From positions 1 through 64,000 of the forward strand of contig NZ_RCUV01000020.1 of the NCBI RefSeq assembly GCF_003667545.1: a stretch of 64,000 nt of DNA. The letters are read 5' to 3'. Every line of letters begins with the position of its first letter. Position 1 is the stretch's first letter. A program made the translations under genes and the position numbers. The notes beneath the pieces were generated by a model. It was not told where the DNA came from and made no database searches. It saw nothing but the letters and a program-made list of their open reading frames with translations. This document shows, in pieces, positions 28,756 through 37,766 of this stretch. The DNA is from Mycetocola manganoxydans. Its GTDB lineage: Bacteria > Actinomycetota > Actinomycetes > Actinomycetales > Microbacteriaceae.

Positions 28756-30132
28756 TCAGGCGAGTTCGTTGCCCTCCAGGAGTTCGGTGACGAGCGCGGC
28801 GATCGAGCTGCGCTCGGACCGCGTCAGGGTGACGTGCCCGAAGAGGTTGTGACCCTTGAGCGTTTCGATGACGGATGCGACACCGTCGTGGCGACCCACC
28901 CGGAGGTTGTCCCGCTGGGCGACGTCGTGGGTGAGGATGACACGGGAGTTCTGCCCGATCCGGGAGAGCACGGTCAGCAGCACATTGCGTTCGAGGGACT
29001 GCGCCTCGTCGACGATCACGAACGCGTCATGCAGTGACCGGCCACGGATGTGGGTCAGCGGCAGCACCTCGAGGATGCCGCGGTCGATCACCTCGTCGAG
29101 GACGTTCTGTGACACGACCGATCCGAGGGTGTCGAACACCGCCTGGCCCCACGGGCTCATCTTGTCGCCCTGGTCCCCCGGCAGGTAGCCCAGTTCCTGG
29201 CCGCCGACAGCGTAGAGCGGACGGAACACCATGATCTTGCGGTGCTGCTGGCGTTCGAGTACCGCTTCGAGTCCCGCACAGAGGGCGAGCGCAGACTTCC
29301 CCGTCCCGGCTCGACCTCCCAGGGAGACGATTCCGACCTCGGGGTCGAGCAGCATCTCGATCGCGAGTCGCTGCTCCGCGCTCCTTCCGTGCAGGCCGAA
29401 CACATCCCGGTCGCCGCGAACGAGCTTGAACTCACGCTTGCCTGTGACACGACCGAGCGCGGATCCGCGGTCGGAGTGGATGACGAGACCCGTGTTCACC
29501 GGCAGATCTTCGACCTCTTTCGAGAGCCCGGTCTCAGATTCGTACAGATCGCTCATGGCGTTCGCGGAGATCGTGATGTCAGCCATACCGGTCCAACCGG
29601 AGTCGATGGCTTGCTCGGCCAGGTATTCCTCGGCCATCAACCCGATGGAGGCAGCTTTCACCCGCAACGGCAGGTCCTTCGACACCACGGTCACGGCGAG
29701 CCCGTCGGTCGCGAGGTTCTGCGCAACGGCGAGGATTCTCGAGTCGTTGTCGCCGAGCTGAAGGCCGCTCGGGAGTACCGACATGTTCGAGTGGTTGAGT
29801 TCAACGCGAAGGGAGCCGCCGTCACCGACAGGCACCGGGAAGTCGAGTCTCTCGTGTTCGATCCGCAGTTCATCGAGAAGGCGCAGAGCCTGGCGGGCGA
29901 AATACCCGATCTCCGGGTCGTTCCGCTTCTTCTCGAGCTCGGAGATGACGATGACGGGAATGACGACACTGTGCTCGGCGAACCGGAACAACGCCTTCGG
30001 GTCAGACAACAAAACCGAGGTATCCAATACATAGGTACGCTCGGTCTGCTTCTGAGGTGCTGGTTGTGAAGTTGTGGTCTGGTGCTGCCCTTCCGTGTCG
30101 TGCTGCAGTGCGTGGGTACGTATCGCGGTCAT
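28756..30132 (-). CDS. PIN-PhoH fusion ATPase/ribonuclease (PhoH2 type)
   Basis: A 458-residue protein with an N-terminal PIN nuclease domain ([15 protein letters not shown], then VISELEKKR and [10 protein letters not shown] acidic residues) and a C-terminal PhoH ATPase (Walker [14 protein letters not shown], Walker [12 protein letters not shown]). PhoH2 proteins of mycobacteria are ATP-driven RNA-cleaving helicases and form a toxin-antitoxin pair with a small upstream protein. No such small upstream gene could be supported here. The ATG at 30132 follows GGGAG; a start 17 codons upstream is less likely. Confidence 0.9.
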   Translation of the reverse strand: MTAIRTHALQHDTEGQHQTTTSQPAPQKQTERTYVLDTSVLLSDPKALFRFAEHSVVIPVIVISELEKKRNDPEIGYFARQALRLLDELRIEHERLDFPVPVGDGGSLRVELNHSNMSVLPSGLQLGDNDSRILAVAQNLATDGLAVTVVSKDLPLRVKAASIGLMAEEYLAEQAIDSGWTGMADITISANAMSDLYESETGLSKEVEDLPVNTGLVIHSDRGSALGRVTGKREFKLVRGDRDVFGLHGRSAEQRLAIEMLLDPEVGIVSLGGRAGTGKSALALCAGLEAVLERQQHRKIMVFRPLYAVGGQELGYLPGDQGDKMSPWGQAVFDTLGSVVSQNVLDEVIDRGILEVLPLTHIRGRSLHDAFVIVDEAQSLERNVLLTVLSRIGQNSRVILTHDVAQRDNLRVGRHDGVASVIETLKGHNLFGHVTLTRSERSSIAALVTELLEGNELA

Positions 30133-30336
30133 TGCCACTCCCAGCCGAACCTGTCGGTTCGGATCTCCAGCGAGTGCGACCACGAGCGTCCCGAGTCGAA
30201 CTTATGTGGCCGTCTCGACCAGGCGCCGTGCCTGGTAACTCAGACGTTACGACTCGGTGCCGGGACTTTCCATGACGACACGCAGGGTTGACATTGCGGG
30301 GAAGTAAACATTCGCTGCGTGCCGGATGAATGCGGT
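30133..30336. promoter_or_regulatory. 204-base region between the PLP-enzyme and phoH genes
   Basis: Both flanking genes are on the minus strand, so this region follows the PLP-enzyme stop and must carry the phoH promoter and leader. It contains a hairpin, ACCAGGC (30218-30224) with GCCTGGT (30230-30236), 7-base arms and 5-base loop. No antitoxin-sized gene with a ribosome site was found on the minus strand. Confidence 0.45.
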
Positions 30337-31458
30337 TCAGTAGGCGACGGCGGTGGAGAACGACACGAACGAATCGCGAAGCATTCCGAGCGTCTCGCTC
30401 GTCGTTCCGGCGTGGACGCTCAGCCGGATCCGGTTCTGCCTGATGGTGGTTGTGACACCGTGGTTGTGCAGGGATGCGCTGAGCAACGCCACCTGATCCT
30501 CAGCCGGGTCGAGGATGACGATACCCGCACGCTCGTGTTCGGCCCGCGGTGAGACGACACCGATGGCGAATTCGTCGGCAAGGCTGAGCGCCTCCCCGAC
30601 CCGGTCGGCGACGGCGGCGCTGATGTTCCCTATTCCGGCGGCCGCGATTTCCTCGAGCGCCGCCGCCAGCCGGCCTGCGGCCGAGAAATCGGGGTTCGCC
30701 ACGCTGTAGGCCCGGGCCGTTTTCGATGGCGGGGGCACGGAATCCCACGGCTCGGGCTCGTCCGTGCCTGTGTAACCACTGACGACGGGTTCGAGGTGCT
30801 CGAGCGCCCGGTCACTGAGGGCCAGAAAGCCCGTTCCCCAGCCCGACCGCAGCCATTTCTGCCCACCGGATGCCACGACATCCGCCACCTCGAACGGAGC
30901 GTCCACGACGCCAAGCCCCTGGATCGCGTCGACGATCAGCAGTCGGTCCCCGATGACCTGCCGGATGCCGTCGAGGTCGGCGAGGTACCCGGTGCGGGTG
31001 TCGACGAGGCTCACCGCTACAGCCGTGATCGACGGTGTCAGCTGTTCGCGGATCGTGTGCGGTGTCACCCGGCCGTGATCGGTTTCGAGCCACGTGGGGG
31101 TGAGGACCTGCATCGATTCCGACGCGCGCGCCGCCGCGACGGTGAGGCTGGGGAAATCGCCGGCTGACAGCAGTACCGAGCCGGTGATCCCGAACATCGT
31201 GTGCATGAGACCCATGCTCGTGTTGGGCTGGCTGACGATGTTGTCGGCGGGAAAGCCGAGAAGAGCGGCAACAGCGTTGCGCATCCGCTCGTCCTGGCCG
31301 CGAAGCTGGTCGATCGCGCCGTATCGTGCACGGCCGAGCAGATCAAGCTGGGAGCGGATCTCAGCCTGCACGACTCCGGCGAGGGGGCCGACCCGTCCGT
31401 AGTCGAGATACCCGGATTCCTCTCCGAATCCGCGCAGATAGTCGTCGATCCCGGTCAT
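30337..31458 (-). CDS. class V aminotransferase-fold PLP enzyme
   Basis: A 373-residue fold type I PLP protein. The Schiff-base Lys is in VASGGQKWLRSG, with the cofactor Asp in LLIVDAIQGLG. The closest general type is the aminotransferase class V/cysteine desulfurase-like group, but the Cys loop of NifS-type desulfurases is not visible, so a desulfurase role is not claimed. It lies two bases downstream of uppS and probably shares its transcript. Confidence 0.85.
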   Translation of the reverse strand: MTGIDDYLRGFGEESGYLDYGRVGPLAGVVQAEIRSQLDLLGRARYGAIDQLRGQDERMRNAVAALLGFPADNIVSQPNTSMGLMHTMFGITGSVLLSAGDFPSLTVAAARASESMQVLTPTWLETDHGRVTPHTIREQLTPSITAVAVSLVDTRTGYLADLDGIRQVIGDRLLIVDAIQGLGVVDAPFEVADVVASGGQKWLRSGWGTGFLALSDRALEHLEPVVSGYTGTDEPEPWDSVPPPSKTARAYSVANPDFSAAGRLAAALEEIAAAGIGNISAAVADRVGEALSLADEFAIGVVSPRAEHERAGIVILDPAEDQVALLSASLHNHGVTTTIRQNRIRLSVHAGTTSETLGMLRDSFVSFSTAVAY

Positions 31459-31460
31459 CT

Positions 31461-32243
31461 CTATCCTCCGAAGCGGCGTTGTCTTCTCGAGTAGTCGCGG
31501 AGGGCGCGCAGAAAATCGACCTCGCGGAGATCGGGTCCGAGCGCTTCGACGAAATAGAACTCGCTGTGGGCACTTTGCCAGAGCATGAAGTCGCTGAGGC
31601 GCTGTTCACCCGACGTCCTGATGACGAGGTCGGGGTCCGGCTGGCCGCTTGTATACAGATGTTCGCCGATGAGATCGGGGGTGAGAAGCTCCGCGAGCGA
31701 TTCGAGATTCCCGCCGGTGAGGTGGTGCTTCTCGACGATGCTTCGCATGGCGTGGACGATCTCGGTCCGCCCGCCATAACCGACAGCGAGATTGATGTGC
31801 ATGCCTTTTTTCTGGGCGGTGCGTGAGTCGGCTGCATTCAGTGCGGCGACGAGAGGCTCGGGCAGGCCGGCCGTTGCGCCGACCTGTTGAACACGCCAGT
31901 TCCGATAGTGCGAGAGCTCTTCGGCGAGGTCGGCGATGATCTCGATGAGGTCGTGAAGTTCTTCCGGCGACCGGGACGTGAGGTTGTCGCTCGAGAGCAG
32001 GTACAGAGTCACCACTTTGACCCCGAGATCGTCACACCACTCCAGGAACTCACGCATCTTGGCGGCCCCGGCCCTGTGCCCGTGTGCAGCCGTCTCGTAA
32101 CCGAGTTGCTTCGCCCATCTGCGGTTGCCGTCGATGATCATGGCCACGTGGTGAGGCAGCGTCTCCGAGCTGAGGGCGCGACGAAGCCGCTTCTGGTACA
32201 GGTTGTAGAGAAACCCGGGTCCCGGCTCTGACTGGCTGTTCAT
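31461..32243 (-). CDS. uppS: isoprenyl transferase (cis-prenyl diphosphate synthase)
   Basis: A 260-residue cis-prenyl transferase. The catalytic Asp is in IIDGNRRWAKQLG, and the C-terminal substrate motif is RTSGEQRLSDFMLWQ. It extends allylic diphosphates to Z,E-farnesyl- or undecaprenyl-type products for cell-wall carrier lipid. Actinobacteria often have two such enzymes; which one this is cannot be told. The ATG at 32243 is used; a GTG one codon upstream is possible. Confidence 0.93.
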   Translation of the reverse strand: MNSQSEPGPGFLYNLYQKRLRRALSSETLPHHVAMIIDGNRRWAKQLGYETAAHGHRAGAAKMREFLEWCDDLGVKVVTLYLLSSDNLTSRSPEELHDLIEIIADLAEELSHYRNWRVQQVGATAGLPEPLVAALNAADSRTAQKKGMHINLAVGYGGRTEIVHAMRSIVEKHHLTGGNLESLAELLTPDLIGEHLYTSGQPDPDLVIRTSGEQRLSDFMLWQSAHSEFYFVEALGPDLREVDFLRALRDYSRRQRRFGG

Positions 32244-32298
32244 CACACCGTTACGTTAGTGCAGATTGAGCCCGGTGGTGCCGCGTATCCTGTGATCT

Positions 32299-33105
32299 AT
32301 GCCCCAGCCGTCGTTCCCTTCCTCACGCCCGGATCCCTCCAGCTACAAGGCAACAGCAGGGCCGGATCCCGATGTGGACGCCGCTGTCGCGCGTGACGAT
32401 GCTCAGGGCCCCGACCTGCCGAATATCCCGCTGCTCGACGACACGATTGCGCGTCCCGAGGAGTCGAAGCCGACCTGGCGAGGCTGGATCCACGCGGGCA
32501 CGTTCCCGCTCACCATCGTCGGCGGCATTCTGCTCGTCTCGCTCGCGGATGGGGCAGCGGCGAAGTGGAGTACAGCGGTCTTCGCACTGAGCTCGATGCT
32601 GCTGTTCGGGATCTCAGCGCTCTACCACCGGATCAACTGGTCACCGCGTTCGAAGGTTCTGCTCAAGCGGATGGACCACGCCAACATCTTCCTGCTGATC
32701 GCGGGGAGCTACACGCCCGTCGCGGTGCTCGCACTGCCGCCGGAGAAGGGGACGTTGCTCCTCGTACTGGTGTGGGGAGGCACGATCATCGGCATCACGT
32801 TCCGGATGTTCTGGCTGCACGCGCCTCGCTGGCTCTACGTGCTGCTCTACATCGTGCTCGGCTGGGCCGCGGTCATGTACCTCTTCGACATCCTCCGGGT
32901 GAACCCGGCGACGATGATCCTGATCATCGCCGGCGGGCTCCTCTACACCGGAGGTGCCGTCGTGTACGCGATGAAACGACCGAATCCTCTGCCGGGGCAC
33001 TTCGGATTCCACGAAATCTTCCACTCCTGCACGGTGCTTGCTTTCGGATGCCACTGGGTCGGCATTCTCCTGCTCGCGATCGACCCCACCTACCCGGTCG
33101 GCTGA
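32299..33105 (+). CDS. hemolysin III family (PAQR/TrhA) membrane protein
   Basis: A 268-residue protein with a 70-residue soluble N-terminus and seven helices. The metal-site residues of the PAQR superfamily are visible: SALYHRINW (Ser and His), DHANIFLLIAGSYTP (Asp and His), and HEIFHSCTVLAFGCHW (two His). These proteins resemble adiponectin receptors and may be zinc hydrolases acting on lipids; haemolytic activity is not implied. It is the last intact gene before the island junction. Confidence 0.92.
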   Translation: MPQPSFPSSRPDPSSYKATAGPDPDVDAAVARDDAQGPDLPNIPLLDDTIARPEESKPTWRGWIHAGTFPLTIVGGILLVSLADGAAAKWSTAVFALSSMLLFGISALYHRINWSPRSKVLLKRMDHANIFLLIAGSYTPVAVLALPPEKGTLLLVLVWGGTIIGITFRMFWLHAPRWLYVLLYIVLGWAAVMYLFDILRVNPATMILIIAGGLLYTGGAVVYAMKRPNPLPGHFGFHEIFHSCTVLAFGCHWVGILLLAIDPTYPVG

Positions 33106-33112
33106 CGCCGGG

Positions 33113-33166
33113 TCAGTCCCTGCGGGTCAGCACGAAGACAGGAATCTCGCGCGTCGTCTTCTTCTT
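33113..33166 (-). pseudogene. 3' end of a deazaflavin (F420)-dependent nitroreductase-family gene
   Basis: On the minus strand 17 codons followed by TGA encode KKKTTREIPVFVLTRRD, the characteristic C-terminus of nitroreductase-family deazaflavin-dependent oxidoreductases. Upstream of the first Lys codon the similarity stops abruptly and sequence belonging to a different gene on the other strand begins. The rest of the gene is absent from the window. Confidence 0.7.
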
Positions 33167-33526
33167 GAGCTGTTCTACGGCTCCGCGGACGATTTCGTGC
33201 GCGAGCGGCTGCGGTTCATGTACTCGCGGCGCGTTGGGCCAGGCAACGCTTCTTTTCGGTGGTCCGCTCGCTGGTGGGAGCATCCCGAAGCACTCGCGCG
33301 GATCGACGCTCTGTGGCGCTCATGGGAGCACCTTCGTCTCGACGCAGCCACCGGTTCGAGTACGTGGTGGATCGAGCATGCCGATCACCACATGCCAATT
33401 TTGATGAGCCCGGAAGGGCCATTCGCCAAGTCCGAGGACAAGAACACTCCTGGCGAGCCGTTGCCCTATGAAGCGCCTCCGGCTGGTTTGTTTCCCGACA
33501 TGCGAAGACAACATCACGAAGGTTGA
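33167..33526 (+). pseudogene. N-terminally truncated DUF4913 gene
   Basis: From ELFYGSADDFVRERL to the stop TGA, 119 codons encode the DUF4913 domain, with its WWEHPEALARIDALWRSWEHL and STWWIEHADHHMPIL segments. DUF4913 proteins are found on actinobacterial plasmids and conjugative elements. Nothing before residue GAG at 33167 fits the family. GTG at 33197 or ATG at 33218 could start a short product, but neither has a good ribosome site. The fragment marks the left end of the acquired region. Confidence 0.75.
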
Positions 33527-33654
33527 ACTGTCCGAACTAACCCGTGCCGGTCGGGTCTTCGCCTCGCGTTCACAGTTCTCTCAGTCTGACGACCGCGGCA
33601 TCGCGTATCCTTGTCGAGACCTATGTGAATGCGAGCGTATCGATCGGAGTGACT

Positions 33655-34098
33655 GTGTTTGCAAGCAGCCATCCTTCGTTGGCCTCGACCTCAGCTTCGG
33701 GCGGATTCGCCCGAACGATATTCCTAGCGCTGTCGTTCTGCGCAATTCTGGTCGGCCTCCTTGCCTTCCACTCGTCAACTGGATCGCACGCCTTCGCTGG
33801 CGTGCCACTGGCGCATCAAACGCACGCAACTCCAGTGGCGGCGACTACAAGCGTCGACTCCTCGCCCACCACACCATCCTCGATGGCGTGTGACGTCGAA
33901 TGCCTCGTGGGATATGCAATCGCGTTGCTCGCCTGCCTCTCGTTGCTTGTTTTGATGGCGCTCGCTTATTTTTTCCGCGTGCCGACATCCCGAGCACAAC
34001 CACGCGATCGCGGCCCCACCGCGACATTCACGATTCGCGGCCCCGGCTTCTCATTTTCTCAGCCGTCGCTGACGGCGCTCTGCGTCATTCAGGTTTAG
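33655..34098 (+). CDS. DUF6153-like small membrane protein, copy A
   Basis: A 147-residue protein with two helices (about residues 17-36 and 87-107), a Thr/His-containing loop between them (HQTHATPVAATTS, then CDVEC), and a C-terminus PSLTALCVIQV. Two similar genes in the window end PAQLSISRT and PSLTVLSISRT, a hallmark of DUF6153 proteins linked to copper loci. The GTG at 33655 follows CGGAGT; longer starts are possible. It precedes an M23 gene, as copy B does. Function unknown; metal sensing or membrane partnering are guesses. Confidence 0.6.
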   Translation: MFASSHPSLASTSASGGFARTIFLALSFCAILVGLLAFHSSTGSHAFAGVPLAHQTHATPVAATTSVDSSPTTPSSMACDVECLVGYAIALLACLSLLVLMALAYFFRVPTSRAQPRDRGPTATFTIRGPGFSFSQPSLTALCVIQV

Positions 34099-34121
34099 AG
34101 CCCATCCGGAAGTCGTCGAGC

Positions 34122-34165
34122 CTGCTACGGCGAACTAATCCCAGCTGATTAGCTCGCCCTAGCAG
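34122..34165. repeat. 44-base near-perfect stem-loop
   Basis: Three consecutive perfect stems, CTGCTA/TAGCAG, GGCGA/TCGCC and CTAATC/GATTAG, are nested with single mismatched bases between them and a 6-base loop (CCAGCT). That gives 17 pairs. It lies between the DUF6153-like and M23 genes with no following U-tract, so it may be a terminator, a leader structure, or a recombination site. Confidence 0.7.
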
Positions 34166-34254
34166 ACCGCCGACAAGATGGCCCCGATCCTTAGACGATC
34201 GGGCGATGGTTACCAACCCGGCCGTCGCCCCGTCGCGCTGACCAGAAGTAGTCA

Positions 34255-35166
34255 ATGCCTGAAGTACATAACCCCCGCCCAGCAGAAGCACCGATTTACC
34301 CGACTCGCCGGAGCCTGCGCGAGTCGAGTAGTCAAAAAATTGCTCCCCCTCGTCCGAAAAGAGCCAGCCCACCGAAGGCTCGTCCGACACCGACGGGTCC
34401 GCGCAAAGGTAGGGGAAGTCGCCTGACCGCCCGACTTGCGGCGTTTCTCGTTGTGCCTGCCCTCTTCGGAACGATGGCGCTCCCGGCCTTCGGTGCACCA
34501 GCTCCGACGACAGGTGCCGACGACGTCATCGGTACTACCGATGCGCAGAGTCTCATCGTTGGCTCGGATGTCACAGCGGCCACCGTCCAGCGAGACGGCT
34601 ACTCAGCAACAACGAAGCAAGAGCTGCAAGCGGCGGCGGCTGCTGCCGCTGCGGCCGCGGCGGCGGCAGCAGACCGCGCCCGGACCGGATCAGCGTCCAG
34701 CTACAACTACAACGACACGGACCTTATCGGCTTCCTCGGTTCTGATGGGCAGACCTGGCAGCGCCCCATTGGCGCTTCTATGACGTCGGCATACGGCCCT
34801 CGTCGGATCATCTGTAATGGAGCTGGGTGTTCGAACGGTTTCCATGACGGTGTCGACTTCGGCGCGTCTTGCGGGACACCGATCAGGGCGGTGTCTGCGG
34901 GACGAGTGGTCTTCGTCGGATCTGCAGGATCGTATGGGAACCGCGTGATCGTCGACCACGGCGGCGGCGTTGAATCGATCTACGGTCACGTCGGCGGAGG
35001 TTCGTACCGGGTCTCGGCCGGGGAGCTCGTGCAAGCGGGAACAGTCGTCGCAAGTGTGGGTCGCACCGGAGTCGTCACCGACTGCGTCCTCGATCTGAAG
35101 ATCCGCATCAACGGAGCCTTCACCGGCCCGGTGCCGTTCCTCGCTTCCCGAGGCGTCAACCTTTAG
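34255..35166 (+). CDS. M23-type peptidase-like secreted protein A, altered active site
   Basis: A 303-residue protein. A long basic, Pro-rich N-terminus leads to a membrane/signal segment (about residues 60-83, ending ALPAFGA). A run of about 14 Ala sits near residue 130, and an M23 (LytM-like) domain fills the C-terminal 125 residues. His197 and Asp201 (FHDGVD) keep the first zinc motif and YGHV is present. The second motif, normally HxH, reads CVLDLK, so both His are missing. Cell-wall binding without cleavage is likely, unless Asp replaces His. Cysteines in CNGAGC and ASCGT may form disulfides, fitting the DsbA-like gene that follows 33 bases later. Confidence 0.82.
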   Translation: MPEVHNPRPAEAPIYPTRRSLRESSSQKIAPPRPKRASPPKARPTPTGPRKGRGSRLTARLAAFLVVPALFGTMALPAFGAPAPTTGADDVIGTTDAQSLIVGSDVTAATVQRDGYSATTKQELQAAAAAAAAAAAAAADRARTGSASSYNYNDTDLIGFLGSDGQTWQRPIGASMTSAYGPRRIICNGAGCSNGFHDGVDFGASCGTPIRAVSAGRVVFVGSAGSYGNRVIVDHGGGVESIYGHVGGGSYRVSAGELVQAGTVVASVGRTGVVTDCVLDLKIRINGAFTGPVPFLASRGVNL

Positions 35167-35199
35167 CCCAGCGCACCATCGCCACAGAAAGTATGCCTT

Positions 35200-35853
35200 G
35201 TGAAGAAGAGCACCAAGATCAATATTGCGGTCACTGCCGCAGTCGTCGCCGTCCTGGCCATCATCGTGTTCATTGCCGTCGCGAAACCGTTCTCGCCGCC
35301 CCAGGAAGAGACGGCCGCCGCGACGCCGATCGTCGCGGAAAACAGCCACCGTCTTGATGTTGCGGAAGACGGGAAGGCGACGCTGGTCGAGTTCCTCGAC
35401 TTCGAGTGTGAAGCGTGTGGAGCGGCGTATCCCTCCGTTGAACAGATCCGGGAAGAATATGCCGGCGAGATCACTTACGTGCTGCGGTACTTCCCCATCC
35501 CTTCTCATCAGAACTCGATGAACGCCGCGATCGCTGCGGAGGCCGCAGCGCAGCAGGGTGAACTGGAATCGATGTACCGGAAGCTGTTCGAGACCCAGAC
35601 GGCGTGGGGCGAACAACAGGACTCGAAGGCAGGGCTATTCCGCCAATACGCCCAAGAGCTTGGCCTCGACATGGCGGCCTACGACGAAGCGGTGGCTGAC
35701 CCTGAGACTCAGGCACGCGTGAAGTTCGACTTCGATGCTGGTGTCGCGCTCGGGGTCGAGGGGACGCCCACGTTTTTCGTCAACGATGAGATGGTCTCCG
35801 TGACCTCATCCGGTGACATCCGTGCAGCCCTCGACGCCGCTCTTGACAAGTGA
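35200..35853 (+). CDS. membrane-anchored DsbA-like thiol oxidoreductase
   Basis: A 217-residue protein with an N-terminal anchor helix (about residues 8-28) and a DsbA-type thioredoxin fold. The active site is Cys70-Glu-Ala-Cys73, in VEFLDFECEACG, and the cis-Pro is in VEGTPTFFVN. It should form or shuffle disulfides in secreted proteins outside the membrane. The start is GTG. Its stop overlaps the next gene's GTG (GTGA), coupling it to the CopD-CtaG fusion. Confidence 0.9.
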   Translation: MKKSTKINIAVTAAVVAVLAIIVFIAVAKPFSPPQEETAAATPIVAENSHRLDVAEDGKATLVEFLDFECEACGAAYPSVEQIREEYAGEITYVLRYFPIPSHQNSMNAAIAAEAAAQQGELESMYRKLFETQTAWGEQQDSKAGLFRQYAQELGLDMAAYDEAVADPETQARVKFDFDAGVALGVEGTPTFFVNDEMVSVTSSGDIRAALDAALDK

Positions 35854-37766
35854 GTACCCCGGTACAACGACATCGGACAAAACGGGTAGTTCTCGCTGCC
35901 GCTAGCCTTCTCGCTTGGATCACCCTGCTGGTGCTTGCGGCGACGCTTGGCTTCGGTGGGGGAGTAGTTCCGCAGCCGTTTGAGGACCCGGGCCCCGTGG
36001 TGAGATGGGGTCTGCCTGTGTCGAAGCTGGCCTTTAACGTCTGCGCGGCAGTTACGATCGGCGCCCTCTTTTTCGCGGCGTTCGTTCTGCCGCCGTCGAC
36101 AACAAGCCATGCCCGTTCCCTGAGGATCGCGTTGTTTGCCGCAGGCGCTTGGACAATGGTCTCGGTTTTCGGGCTCGTATTCGCCTTCCTCTCGCTCGTG
36201 CCAATGAGCTTGTTCGATCCGGGCTTTTTCACTCAGTTCGTCTACTTCGCGCAGGCGATCCCCCTCGGGCAGACCTGGCTGGTCACCATTCTGCTGACAG
36301 CCAGCATCAGCCTCATCGCGCTACTCGCGCAGCGGCCGGGACATGCTGCCGCGGGCGGTGCTCTTGCCGTTGTGGCCCTGCTACCGATGGCTCTGACTGG
36401 TCACGCCGCCGGGGACCAAGGCCACAGCACGGCTGTGACGGCGCTGGCGCTGCATATGCTTGGGGCGGCGGTGTGGCTCGGTGGACTCATTGTGCTGGTC
36501 GCGATCCGTCCGCAACTGAATCCGGACCGATTGAAGGTGGTCATCCAGCGGTACTCCGTGGTTGCTCTGTCCGGGTTCATTCTGGTCGCAGCTTCGGGTG
36601 TCGTCATCGCAGTCGTTCAGCTGAACGATGTCATCAACCTCACCACCCCTTACGGACTGATCGTGCTAGCCAAGGCGGTCGTCCTCGTGCTGCTCGGCGG
36701 TGCTGGCGCGTGGAACCGGCTTCGTCTGATCCGGCGGTTCGGCCAACCGGGAAGCAGAGCCGCGAGAACATTCTGGCTCGTTGTCGGCTCCGAACTTGTC
36801 CTCCTCGGGATCGCGTCGGGTCTGGCGGCGGGCCTGGGCCGCACTCCGCCACCGGAGCAACCCATTCCGGCTAACTTCCCGCCACCAGCTGAGGCAGTGA
36901 CAGGCAACCCCACTCCGCCCGAGCCCAGCGTGGTGACCCTGTTCACCGAGTGGCGGCTCGACCCGCTGTGGGCGCTCGTGTCCGTGGCCGCTCTGATCCT
37001 CTATTTCCTGGGAGTTCGGCAGTTGCGTGCCCAGGGACGACGGTGGCCTGTGGGCCGCTCCGTGGCCTGGGTTCTGGGACTGGGCCTCCTGTTCTACGCG
37101 ACCAACGGAAGCGTCGTTGTGTATCAGGACTACCTCGTCGGGTTCAACGTGGTTTCGCTGCTCCTGATCTGCGTCATGGCACCCGTCGCGCTGCTTGCTG
37201 CACGACCGGGAACGTTAGTCCGCTCAGTCGTGGCGTCGAGGACAGATCGAACGATCGGGTTCGCCGAAGCCTTCGTTTCAGCGGGACGGTTCAGCGCTCT
37301 GCGAGCGATCAGTAGTCCCGTCCTGTGGGCGATCCTTCTGCCGTTTTCGTTTGCGGTGTTCCTTTTCACTCCATTGGTCGAGTGGTCACTGCGGGAGCCG
37401 TTCGGCTATCACCTCACAATCGTCTGCTTCCTGACTCTGGGCGTGTTGTTGACTCGGACGGTCCTCCAGGCCCGCACGACGCGGATCGCGCTGGTGGCTG
37501 TCGGGGTTTTCCTGATCGGGATGCTTGTCCTGGCACTTGCCCTATACACACATGGGGCAGTGCTGGGGGCGGGTTGGTTCCTCAGCTTGGAGCTGGACTG
37601 GCGTGGAGGCCCACTGAGTAGTCAGCAGGCCAGCAGCTATCTGGTCGCCGGGGTCGCCGTCGTGTGGTCGGCAGTGCTGGCTGCGACGTTGCAGCGACCC
37701 GCCCACAGTGCGCAAACACCGACTGATGTGCCCCTGGCGAAATTGACTCCTGAAAGGACGAGTTGA
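35850..37766 (+). CDS. CopD-CtaG fusion membrane protein
   Basis: A 638-residue protein with about sixteen helices. The N-terminal half is CopD-like (copper import), including LHMLGAAVWLGGLIVLVAIRP. The C-terminal half is a CtaG (caa3-type oxidase assembly factor) domain, with VSLLLICVMAPVALL and LEWSL-like turns. Together with CopC, encoded next, it should bring copper across the membrane and hand it to cuproenzymes such as cytochrome oxidase. This fusion is common in actinobacteria. Start GTG overlaps the DsbA-like stop; its own stop overlaps the copC start (TGATG). Confidence 0.88.
   Translation: MSTPVQRHRTKRVVLAAASLLAWITLLVLAATLGFGGGVVPQPFEDPGPVVRWGLPVSKLAFNVCAAVTIGALFFAAFVLPPSTTSHARSLRIALFAAGAWTMVSVFGLVFAFLSLVPMSLFDPGFFTQFVYFAQAIPLGQTWLVTILLTASISLIALLAQRPGHAAAGGALAVVALLPMALTGHAAGDQGHSTAVTALALHMLGAAVWLGGLIVLVAIRPQLNPDRLKVVIQRYSVVALSGFILVAASGVVIAVVQLNDVINLTTPYGLIVLAKAVVLVLLGGAGAWNRLRLIRRFGQPGSRAARTFWLVVGSELVLLGIASGLAAGLGRTPPPEQPIPANFPPPAEAVTGNPTPPEPSVVTLFTEWRLDPLWALVSVAALILYFLGVRQLRAQGRRWPVGRSVAWVLGLGLLFYATNGSVVVYQDYLVGFNVVSLLLICVMAPVALLAARPGTLVRSVVASRTDRTIGFAEAFVSAGRFSALRAISSPVLWAILLPFSFAVFLFTPLVEWSLREPFGYHLTIVCFLTLGVLLTRTVLQARTTRIALVAVGVFLIGMLVLALALYTHGAVLGAGWFLSLELDWRGGPLSSQQASSYLVAGVAVVWSAVLAATLQRPAHSAQTPTDVPLAKLTPERTS

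Noticed and set aside
30057-30291. Small plus-strand frames near the phoH start as a possible antitoxin
   Set aside because: Wrong strand for a PhoAT-like partner and no ribosome site.
27086-33105. Biosynthetic cluster of aldo/keto reductase, PLP enzyme and prenyl transferase
   Set aside because: The genes are on separate transcripts with housekeeping neighbours, so proximity alone does not support a pathway.
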